Below, in pieces: positions 5,837-13,526 of a stretch of 24,403 bases of DNA. The translations under genes and the position numbers were made by a program. The notes beneath the pieces are model-generated. The model had not been told where the DNA came from and did not search any database. It saw only the letters and a list, made by a program, of their open reading frames with translations. The stretch's first letter is position 1. Every line of letters starts with the position of its first letter. The DNA comes from a virus, in IMG/VR virus record IMGVR_UViG_3300006086_000036, positions 1 through 24,403 of that record; one strand, given 5' to 3'.

Positions 5837-8800
5837 CTATCGAACGTTAGAGTGATTTCCTTGCAACATCTGTAGCAGATCTCGCATACCGACGTAACTG
5901 GAAAAAGGCACAAGTCCTGCCGCAGCGCGCGTCTGCTGTTTCGACGCACCGCGCGTATCCAATCCAGCCTGACTGGATGCCGCATTCAGGCCGAAACCCG
6001 CCGCCTGCGCCACGTCTTGCGTCAGCCCCGCCGTGGGGCCGAGCAGCCGTGCTAAATCGGGGCTGGTGGTGACGTGCCCATTCTTTACGGAGCCTAGCGC
6101 CTTGACGGCGTTCAGCGCCTCGAAGGGCAACGTGAACAACCCCGACTTGTCCAGGCCATGCCCGATGAGCGAAAGCGGATTGTCGCCCACTTGCTGCTTG
6201 AACTTCTCGAAGCTGTCCGAGCCGCCGCGCATCGCGGTGAGATATGCGCTCATCATGCCGAGAGACGTCTGCGCAATCAGGCCGGTGACAAACCGCGTCG
6301 GATCCTCCTGCATGCCGCGCAGCATGGCGCGCGAGTGCGCTGCGATGCTGAAGGTTTTAAACTGAAGCAACATGCGCCCCGTCGGCGTATTGGCGAATAG
6401 TGGCAGATCCCCGACCGATTTTTCGTGGATGATCGAGCCGACGTCCTTCGCCACGGCGGCGCGATAGGTTCGCGCGGCTTCCGCCGAAGCCCATTTTTCT
6501 GTATTGGCGACATGGATACCGTCGATGTGCTCGCCGTGCTGCGCCAGCTCGTCACCAATGCGCCCTGCCATATTCTGATCTATGCCGAGATAAGCCAGAT
6601 AGCGGGCGTCTTTGCCACTCTGGATCCCATCAATGATGCGGTGCTGCACCATCATCGAGGACAGGTTTCGCATGTGATCGAAGAACAGGGCCATGCCGTT
6701 CCACGCCGTCCCGATCTTGGTGCCGTTTTGCAGCAGCCGCTCGACGGCGGATCCAGGGCGATAGGGATCGCCCATCTCTGCAAATGTCTGCATGCGACCG
6801 TGCAGCAGCGCATCATTGCCGATGCCGGCCAGATTGCTTTCGCGCATGGCGCGGGCGTAAGCGGACGATCCGTTTTTACCGATCACCGCATCGAGATTTT
6901 TGATGAGCGGTGCCAAGCCATCCTGCACATAGGACTGCAAACCATGCACCATCGCAGGCCGATAGATGATGGACAGATTGCCTGGAATGAAATTGCCGAG
7001 TGTCCGCAGATAGTTATAAGCCATGACGGAGCGGACGACGCGAGCATAACTGCCCGAATTGGCGTCTCGCTTATAGGTGCCACGGATCAGATCTGCCAAA
7101 GCGCGGACGTCTCGAATATCCGCTTTCTCTTGGCCGGCCAGATGCAGTAGCGCTTTCTCTTTGACGGTCGCCAAATCGTCCGCTTTGCCGAACAACGCCT
7201 TGACACGCGCCGCTCCTTGGCCCTGCATGGCAAGCGCGCGCACCACGTCGCGCGGATCCACCGGCTTGCCGTTGGCGTCGAACTGTTTGTAATCGGGGCC
7301 GATGCTTTGCACATGATCCCGTAAATCCGCGTGCGCCTGCGCAATGTCCTCGATGCGGCCTTGCAAACCGCCGGAGCCGAGTTTGCGCGCCAGCTCATTC
7401 TCGCCGGACATGATACGCGCGTATCGCTCCCCGACGGCGCGCACGTTGCTCTCCATGAAGTCCTCATAGTCCGTATCGCGGACATGGAAGGTGCGGTCTT
7501 TCAATGGCCCGCGCGAAATGTTCAGCGCATATTCGGCGTTGCTCGATGCGCCGGTGGTGTCGCCATAGCGCCCCGTCAGCTTCTGGTGCACCTCATCGGC
7601 CACCTCGCGGGCTGCGTCGGTGAAGTCCGGCACGCTGGATCCATGCACGTCCACGTCGTCCGCGCCTTTAACCCGCCACCGCTCACGGAACGCCTGCGCC
7701 ATATCCGCCTGCGTGGCGCGAATGTCCTCGGCTTTCGCGGACAGTTTGGCCGGATCGAGCCGTGCGATGCGATCTTTCAGGCGCTGCGACTTTTCGCCGC
7801 GCATCAAAGAGGATTTATTGACCTGCGCCACCATCGCGTCCACGCCGTCGCGGACGTCCTGCAATGTGGCGACCGGATCAAAATTCTCCCATCGCTCTAG
7901 CCGCGTGGCGATCTTGTTCAGGCGCTCGGCATAGGCCTGCTGCTGCGCGGCGTGCTGCTCGAAAATCTTCTGCACCGGCGCTTCAACGGGCGCGGTATCC
8001 TCTCCTGCCTTGCCCTTGAGATTTTCCACGGCGTCCGCCGCGCGCTTCGCCATGCGGTCTGCGCGCTGCGCCACTTGGGCGAATGACGTCTTGAGTTCCG
8101 ATATACGCTCCGCGTATTTAGCTGGATCCAGACGCTGTGCTTCCGCAGCAAAGCGCTGGCCCTTAGTAACCAATCTATTGAGCTGGCGTGCATTGGTGTC
8201 CTCCAGACTGGATAGGCTGTTAACCAGATTATCCACACGATCCGACATGCCGGCATAGTTGAGATCCACTTGCCGATAGCGCGAGCGCAGAGCGCTGCGC
8301 TGCGCCACATAATCTTTCAGCCCTTGACCGCCCTGCTCTTTAAGGCTTTGGATCTGCGCGCGAGCGTCCTTCGCGGTCGCGCGGTCGCCTGCGTCGGTCG
8401 CGGCTTGGGCTTTCTGGCGCAGATCGTTTATCTGCCCAAGCGTCTCGATGTGCTGCGAATTGGCGGTATCCAGCTCGCCGCCTTGTTTCTCCAGCGTTGC
8501 CAATGTCTGCGCGCGGGTGGCTGGATCCATGAACAGATCGGCGTGCTCTTGATCCAAACGGCTCAAACGATTTTGCAGCACAGCCCGCTGCGCCGAAAAA
8601 TCGCCGGCCATCTGCGGCGCTATGTCGCCGGTGACGCGATCCTTAAACTCCGCCTCGCGTGCGTTCAACGCGCCGGTCTGCCACATGCGCGAAAAATAGC
8701 TGTCTGCGTCTGCCACGTTGACGTCAGCCGGCAGCTTGCCGAGTTCGATAGCTTCTTGTTTGAACGGCTCGAACACCTTGGCCCGCCACGCGGAGGCGGC

Positions 8801-9922
8801 CTGCGCCACGAAAGGGTTCTCCGCCGTGTCACCACGGCGCATGGCTTGCCCCACCGCCTCATCGAACTGGTTCACCGGCATATTGGTGCCGGCCTCTTTC
8901 ATGGCATTGTAGGCGTCCTGATGTGCGCCAAGCGCGTCGGCCAGCCGTGCTTTGTATTGCATGCGCGCCGTCGTCTCGACGGCAGGGCCAAGGCTCTCGC
9001 CGTCGCTGTGCATCGCCTGATACAGGGTGTTCTCGCCAAACTCCTGCCCCGTCTGGCGGGCCAGCGCTACAGGGCTTTGGTTCAGCCGCAAGTTCGGGTT
9101 CACCGAGGTGGCGCGGGCGATAGCGTCGGTGGTTGCGCCGTCAATGGTGAGATCTCCGACGGTGGCATGCTGCACGCGCGCCGCGCCGACGTCTGCGGCG
9201 GCAGGGACGCCGCGATTAAGCGCCACGTCTCGCAACGCCGTCTGCGCTTCGGCTATCTGCGCCTGCCCGCCAAGATGCCCCACCACGCCGCCGAGCAGCG
9301 AGCCGAGCAGCACGCCGCCGCCGATGTTATCCATGCTCTCGCTTAGAGGCCTCGTGTTCTGCGAGGACTGCAAAGCGCCTTCTATGGCGGTCATGCCGAT
9401 GCCGAAATTGGCCGCGCCTTTGACAGCGCCTGCGGCCATCGGGCCAGCCTTGGCGACAAAGGCCGGAGCCTCCACTTCGGGTATCGCCATGAACGCCGGA
9501 ATATCTGTGAGGCCTGCCGCGATCTGCGACAAACCGCCGCGCCAGCCCGACGCCGCCAAAGTCCGGCGATCATCCTGCTCCATGTCGATCTGCTGTTTGG
9601 TGGCCGCCGTAAACCGCGCATTGTTCGAGCTGACGAAGCTCGACCAGAACGGCTCATATTTTGTGCCCTTGATCTCATCCCACGCGGAATAGCTCGGATC
9701 TTCGGGCAGGTTGTCGGTGCCCATATCCTTGCGGCTCAACTGCGAGGTGACAAGCTCACCTTGACGAAACGCCGCGCCCAAGGCCCATGTTGGGTGGTCG
9801 ATCATATCCTGATTGGCGGCCTGCGCCATCGTCGGCGGCCCCTGCGGTTCCGCGCCTGCGGGAAGCTGCCCCGTTGGCTGGAGCACTGACTGCCCCGATT
9901 GATCCAGATCAAAAATAGGCAT
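5837..9922 (-). CDS. Large internal virion protein (T7 gp16-position ejection protein)
   Basis: 1361 residues from ATG 9922. Size, place between a transglycosylase protein and the tail fibre, and content all fit the largest ejection protein of T7-like phages, which is released into the cell and helps build the channel for DNA entry. An Ala/Gly-rich hydrophobic region (about 125-230, including IGGGVLLGSLLGGVVGHLGG) could insert in membrane. The middle (about 430-720) is long, charged and probably coiled coil (SRLDQEHADLFMD, QINDLRQKAQAATDAGDRAT). The C-terminal part has PTGRMLLQFKTFSIAAHSRA, near 1182-1201, which resembles the conserved end of this family. No lytic transglycosylase motif is seen, unlike T7 gp16. 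The start overlaps the upstream stop as TGATG; a TTG codon just before is less likely. Confidence 0.75.
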   Translation of the reverse strand: MPIFDLDQSGQSVLQPTGQLPAGAEPQGPPTMAQAANQDMIDHPTWALGAAFRQGELVTSQLSRKDMGTDNLPEDPSYSAWDEIKGTKYEPFWSSFVSSNNARFTAATKQQIDMEQDDRRTLAASGWRGGLSQIAAGLTDIPAFMAIPEVEAPAFVAKAGPMAAGAVKGAANFGIGMTAIEGALQSSQNTRPLSESMDNIGGGVLLGSLLGGVVGHLGGQAQIAEAQTALRDVALNRGVPAAADVGAARVQHATVGDLTIDGATTDAIARATSVNPNLRLNQSPVALARQTGQEFGENTLYQAMHSDGESLGPAVETTARMQYKARLADALGAHQDAYNAMKEAGTNMPVNQFDEAVGQAMRRGDTAENPFVAQAASAWRAKVFEPFKQEAIELGKLPADVNVADADSYFSRMWQTGALNAREAEFKDRVTGDIAPQMAGDFSAQRAVLQNRLSRLDQEHADLFMDPATRAQTLATLEKQGGELDTANSQHIETLGQINDLRQKAQAATDAGDRATAKDARAQIQSLKEQGGQGLKDYVAQRSALRSRYRQVDLNYAGMSDRVDNLVNSLSSLEDTNARQLNRLVTKGQRFAAEAQRLDPAKYAERISELKTSFAQVAQRADRMAKRAADAVENLKGKAGEDTAPVEAPVQKIFEQHAAQQQAYAERLNKIATRLERWENFDPVATLQDVRDGVDAMVAQVNKSSLMRGEKSQRLKDRIARLDPAKLSAKAEDIRATQADMAQAFRERWRVKGADDVDVHGSSVPDFTDAAREVADEVHQKLTGRYGDTTGASSNAEYALNISRGPLKDRTFHVRDTDYEDFMESNVRAVGERYARIMSGENELARKLGSGGLQGRIEDIAQAHADLRDHVQSIGPDYKQFDANGKPVDPRDVVRALAMQGQGAARVKALFGKADDLATVKEKALLHLAGQEKADIRDVRALADLIRGTYKRDANSGSYARVVRSVMAYNYLRTLGNFIPGNLSIIYRPAMVHGLQSYVQDGLAPLIKNLDAVIGKNGSSAYARAMRESNLAGIGNDALLHGRMQTFAEMGDPYRPGSAVERLLQNGTKIGTAWNGMALFFDHMRNLSSMMVQHRIIDGIQSGKDARYLAYLGIDQNMAGRIGDELAQHGEHIDGIHVANTEKWASAEAARTYRAAVAKDVGSIIHEKSVGDLPLFANTPTGRMLLQFKTFSIAAHSRAMLRGMQEDPTRFVTGLIAQTSLGMMSAYLTAMRGGSDSFEKFKQQVGDNPLSLIGHGLDKSGLFTLPFEALNAVKALGSVKNGHVTTSPDLARLLGPTAGLTQDVAQAAGFGLNAASSQAGLDTRGASKQQTRAAAGLVPFSSYVGMRDLLQMLQGNHSNVR

Positions 9923-12570
9923 CAATTCTGTCCGTCTAAGGGGGTCATCATGGCGTCGGCTATGCCGCCAGGGCGCAGCGTCGGCACAATGGCATTAACG
10001 CCTTTTCGGATACGATCCCCCTCGGCCATGCCAGCCTCTGCCGCAGCCCGCCCGCTAGGGGGCACCGCGTAGAAGCCCGCGCGCTTGCCGTTGGCTCCGG
10101 TGAGTATGTCCGGCGTCGGCACCCCGTTGACAAGGTGGGTGTATCCGACGGCGTATGACGGCGGGCGGCCAGCCTTAAAATCTTCTGCGGTCGCGCCGTT
10201 GGGCAGCGGCACCAGAAATACATCTTTTGGCTTCACGTCGGTGCCGGTTCGGCTTTTAACATCGCTGGCGGCTTGGTTATAAATGTAATCGAAGGTGCCG
10301 TCTGGTGCCGGAGGGTATGCTTTTTCTGGCGGAAATTTCATCAACGCCCCGTTTGACACACCATACATTTTTTGAAGCTGCTGCACCGCATAGGATTTCG
10401 CGGCGTTTTTGTCGCCGTATTGCTCGAAATGCTGCGAAGCCAGCTCGGCGTAATCAAGCAGCATCGCGTTTTTCTGTTCCGGCGGCATGGTGTTTATGTC
10501 CTGATGACCGAGCAACCCCATCGGGCCGCGCGTCGGCATGAGGGCTTGCTGGAGCACGCCGAGCGCGTCACTCTTGGTCGGAGACGCCAGATCGGATTGA
10601 AATGATTTCACGTCGTCGTTGCGCACTTTGACCTTGGCCTGATAGTCCGGCGAGTTCATATTGGCGATGCGCTGCGCCGCTTCTTGGCCGGATAGCCCAA
10701 GATCATTGGTGAAATGCTTATACATCATGCCGGCGTTTTCGAGATCGGACTGGCCCTGCGCGCCTGCGAACACCTGCGGATTGCGCGTCAGCATGTTGGC
10801 GGCGATGTTGGCTGCGCTTTCCAGCTTCTGCGGATCCGTGGAAACCAGTGCGCCTCGCAGCATGGTGGAGGTGGCCTCCGGCACGATGCCGGTGCGCTGA
10901 TACACCGCCAAGCCCGCCTCCGGTGTGTTGCCGAGCGCCTTCACGCCCGCATTGGCTATCCGCTTGTCGTCCGTGCTGAACGGGTTCCATTGCGCGTTCG
11001 GATCGGCGGCGCGGGCGTTGAAGCTGGTTATATCGGCCTGCGCCTTATCGCGGGACTGCACGATCCCTTCGGCGGCGGTTATGTCTTTATAATCGGTGAG
11101 TTGCCCATTGGCGCGAGCATTATGAATATCCTGCATGCCGAGCGAGCCGTCGTGCAGCTTGGTTTGGAAGTCGTTAAACCAGGTATTGTAAGCATTCGTG
11201 GCTTGGGTCTGCGCGAAGTTCGTCTGCTGCACTGTCTCGCGCTCGGCAGCGTCGCGCAGTGATGCGCGCTGCTGATAGGTCAGCGCCGAGAGGTTAGGAT
11301 CCGGCGTGAGTGCTGGTGCCGCGCCGCCAAACCGCTGCGTCTGGATCGCGTAAACCTGCGCCAATGTGCGACTGCCTTGCGGCCCGCTCTCGCCCCCTTT
11401 GTTGAAGAACACCGTCGGGTTAGCGGATGCCGCGTCAGGGAACGCTTCGGCGGCGTTGGCGTCTGGCGCGGCCTTCATGCGGTTAAGAAAATCCACCGCG
11501 CCGCCAGCACCCATAAAGTGCGCCAGATAGAGGTTCTTCTCGTTCACCGGCAGCCCTGCGGACGTCAGCGCCGAGGAGTTCTGCTTTGTCAGGATCCGCA
11601 CGCCCGCGTCTTGCTGCGTCGGATCATTCTTGCCGGCGAGCGTCAGGCCCGCCGCCTTGCCCTCCGGCGAGTTGACCACAGATGCCCATGTGCCATTCGT
11701 GAACTGGTATAGCCCCGACGCCGAGCTGGTGGTGGAGCTGGCGTTAGCGTTTCCGCCGCTCTCTTGTGCTCGCAATTTAGCGAAATAGCCGACATTGTCA
11801 CTGCCGAGGCTTGTCGCCATCGCTTCGGGATTGTCGCGGGTTTTTGCCACGCCGTAAGCCAGTGCTGCGTTATTATCCCACCACTGGTGCTGTGCCTGCT
11901 TGTCGGCAGCAGACAGGCCGGAGCTGTCAATAACCTCGTGGCCTTGTTGCTTATAGGCGTCCAGTGCGGCGGGGGATTGGTCGATGCCCGTCTTGAGCTT
12001 ATCCAGCGACGAGTTCACCTCGCTGGAATAATAGCGATCCCGCTCGGCAAACTCTGTGCGAAGGGCTTGCGCCGCTTGGCCGGAGCGCAGACCGGCCATC
12101 TTGGCCTCCCACTGCGCCTTGGTGGCCGGATCCGCGTCTGCTAGATTGTCTGCAATCCACTTGGCGGCCCGCGCATCGAAGCCGCCGGTCGGTGTTGGAT
12201 CTTCGGCGTCGTCGCTATTATCGTCTGCGGGCTTGTTGGTCGGGGTGGCCGCGTCTGCGCCACCAAGATATGTCTTGGTGAAGTCCTTCGCCCCGTTCGA
12301 CACACCGCGCTGCGCGTCGGCAAAATTCTGCGCTTCCTGCGATTGAAATTCGATGTAGGATTTTTGCAGATTAAAGCCGTCCAGCTTGTCCTGATCGGCC
12401 TTAAAGCCCGCCGCGATCCGCTTGAGATCATCGCCGGTAGAGGACAGGCCCGCGCCAACGGCGCTGCCCATCTCGGAAGCGTCGGCGCGCATCGGATTAT
12501 AGGCGGTCTGCTGACCGGCCACATTCGGGATGATCGAAACGCCTTCGCCAATTTGCGGAGTGAACGGCAT
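9922..12570 (-). CDS. Internal virion protein with lytic transglycosylase domain
   Basis: 882 residues. An SLT-like lytic transglycosylase domain lies at about 259-365: catalytic Glu270 in RAQESGGN, SASGLYQFTNGTW at 283-295, and LYLAHFMGAGGA at 347-358. It would cut peptidoglycan locally during DNA entry. The N-terminal 110 residues look helical. A Pro/Asp-rich linker (DDNSDDAEDPTPTGG, 116-130) follows, then a helical region up to the catalytic domain, and about 500 residues without a motif I recognise. Order and size match the gp15 position of T7, but in T7 the transglycosylase is on gp16. Its stop overlaps the next gene as TGATG. AGGTG lies about 4 bases before the ATG and overlaps the end of the upstream gene. 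The 3' end is rich in Ala/Gly/Pro. Confidence 0.8.
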   Translation of the reverse strand: MPFTPQIGEGVSIIPNVAGQQTAYNPMRADASEMGSAVGAGLSSTGDDLKRIAAGFKADQDKLDGFNLQKSYIEFQSQEAQNFADAQRGVSNGAKDFTKTYLGGADAATPTNKPADDNSDDAEDPTPTGGFDARAAKWIADNLADADPATKAQWEAKMAGLRSGQAAQALRTEFAERDRYYSSEVNSSLDKLKTGIDQSPAALDAYKQQGHEVIDSSGLSAADKQAQHQWWDNNAALAYGVAKTRDNPEAMATSLGSDNVGYFAKLRAQESGGNANASSTTSSASGLYQFTNGTWASVVNSPEGKAAGLTLAGKNDPTQQDAGVRILTKQNSSALTSAGLPVNEKNLYLAHFMGAGGAVDFLNRMKAAPDANAAEAFPDAASANPTVFFNKGGESGPQGSRTLAQVYAIQTQRFGGAAPALTPDPNLSALTYQQRASLRDAAERETVQQTNFAQTQATNAYNTWFNDFQTKLHDGSLGMQDIHNARANGQLTDYKDITAAEGIVQSRDKAQADITSFNARAADPNAQWNPFSTDDKRIANAGVKALGNTPEAGLAVYQRTGIVPEATSTMLRGALVSTDPQKLESAANIAANMLTRNPQVFAGAQGQSDLENAGMMYKHFTNDLGLSGQEAAQRIANMNSPDYQAKVKVRNDDVKSFQSDLASPTKSDALGVLQQALMPTRGPMGLLGHQDINTMPPEQKNAMLLDYAELASQHFEQYGDKNAAKSYAVQQLQKMYGVSNGALMKFPPEKAYPPAPDGTFDYIYNQAASDVKSRTGTDVKPKDVFLVPLPNGATAEDFKAGRPPSYAVGYTHLVNGVPTPDILTGANGKRAGFYAVPPSGRAAAEAGMAEGDRIRKGVNAIVPTLRPGGIADAMMTPLDGQN

Positions 12571-12571
12571 G

Positions 12572-13102
12572 TTACACCTGGAGCTGCATAGGCAGCATAG
12601 AGTTGGATCGGCTTCTGTAGAAGTCGGCCGCGCCGTTGAGCAGCTTGGATCCTGCGCCCATCATGCCGCCGAGCAGCGAATTGCTGGCTTGGTTCTGATA
12701 CAGCGCCGCGTCATTGCGGGATCCGGTGGCCCGCACCTCGCCGCTATACACCGCCGTCATCATGTCGAGCTTACCTTGCGCCGACATTTCGTCGAGCAGA
12801 TTGGAGTTGGAGCCGGCCAGCGAGGTTCCATTCTCCAGCATGCCGGCTTGCGCGGCAGCCATCGCCTGACGGGTTTTTTCATTGGCGTTTGACGCCTGCA
12901 CGGCGCTCTGCTCGGTGGCAACTTTGGCCTGCTGCTGCGCCACTTCGGCGTTATAGTTGGCGGCATTCGATTGAGCGATCCCGCTCGCCACGGATCCTGC
13001 CGCACCGAGTATGGTGGCCCCTACCCCGATAGCCGTGGACGCCGAGGCGGCGGCGGAGCCGATAGCGGAGCCGATAGCGGCGATTGCAGGAATGAAGGCC
13101 AT
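12572..13102 (-). CDS. Small internal virion protein (gp14-like)
   Basis: 176 residues. The N-terminus is a hydrophobic Ala/Gly/Ser-rich stretch (about 1-43, with a short IGSAIGSA repeat coded by a tandem 12-base repeat near 13060-13080). It is followed by an Ala/Gln-rich helix (about 45-90, AANYNAEVAQQQAKVATEQS) and a further helical end with many Asn and Met. This matches T7 gp14-type ejection proteins, which reach the outer membrane of the cell during infection. It is the first of three genes in the usual gp14-gp15-gp16 order. AAGGTGG precedes the ATG, and its stop is 1 base from the next start. The call rests on composition and place more than on a motif. Confidence 0.65.
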   Translation of the reverse strand: MAFIPAIAAIGSAIGSAAASASTAIGVGATILGAAGSVASGIAQSNAANYNAEVAQQQAKVATEQSAVQASNANEKTRQAMAAAQAGMLENGTSLAGSNSNLLDEMSAQGKLDMMTAVYSGEVRATGSRNDAALYQNQASNSLLGGMMGAGSKLLNGAADFYRSRSNSMLPMQLQV

Positions 13103-13103
13103 A

Positions 13104-13526
13104 TCACACCACCTTGGAGTAGAGCATAAAATCCTTACCGCGCCAAAACTTACGCATCAAGCCTTCCGGCTCAAACCCCAAAGTCTTTATCCAGCGGTGC
13201 CCTTGTTCGTGCTCCGCTAAGATGTGCGCCTCGATACGGACGAACGGCGCGCTCTTTATCGCACGTTTTACTGCCGCGTGCATAGCCGGAAAATCCGCGC
13301 CGATGCCGTCCGCCAGCACACCCCATATAATCCCTCTATCCGCGTCAATTCGAGCGATCCCGCCAATCGCCAGAACGGCGGTGCCTTTGCACGCGGCGAA
13401 GGCGTAACCAGCTTTTATGCTCGCCGCCACGTCAGTCTCATTCATCTCCGGCCAGATCTGACGCTGCGCGGGCTGCACCGTCATGCCACGAAACATTGAG
13501 GGGTATGCAGGAAGAACATTAATCAT
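13104..13526 (-). CDS. GNAT-like acetyltransferase fold protein in the T7 gp13 position
   Basis: 140 residues from ATG 13526. The C-terminal half reads like the end of a GNAT domain: a beta strand (VRIEAHILAE, 96-105), a helix (QGHRWIKTLGF, 108-118) and the turn FEPEGLMRKFWRGKDFMLYS, 118-137, as in acetyltransferases where GFE-x-EG precedes the last strands. The N-terminal half has VLAIGGIARID (51-61), a plausible core strand. The acetyl-CoA pyrophosphate loop (Q/R-x-x-G-x-G/A) is not clearly present, so activity is uncertain. Proteins of this fold often sit between tail-tube B and the ejection proteins in T7-like phages, where T7 has gp13, a morphogenesis factor. The start overlaps the upstream stop by 8 bases with only a weak ribosome site; TTG at 13553 or ATG at 13496 are alternatives. 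Confidence 0.65.
   Translation of the reverse strand: MINVLPAYPSMFRGMTVQPAQRQIWPEMNETDVAASIKAGYAFAACKGTAVLAIGGIARIDADRGIIWGVLADGIGADFPAMHAAVKRAIKSAPFVRIEAHILAEHEQGHRWIKTLGFEPEGLMRKFWRGKDFMLYSKVV

Noticed and set aside
8270-9346. 358-codon open frame on the plus strand
   Set aside because: Antisense to the large internal virion protein; composition is Arg/His/Leu-rich with no recognisable motif.
13055-13085. Tandem 12-base repeat as a regulatory iteron
   Set aside because: It is in frame within the gp14-like gene and simply codes a repeated Ile-Gly-Ser-Ala segment; only about two copies.
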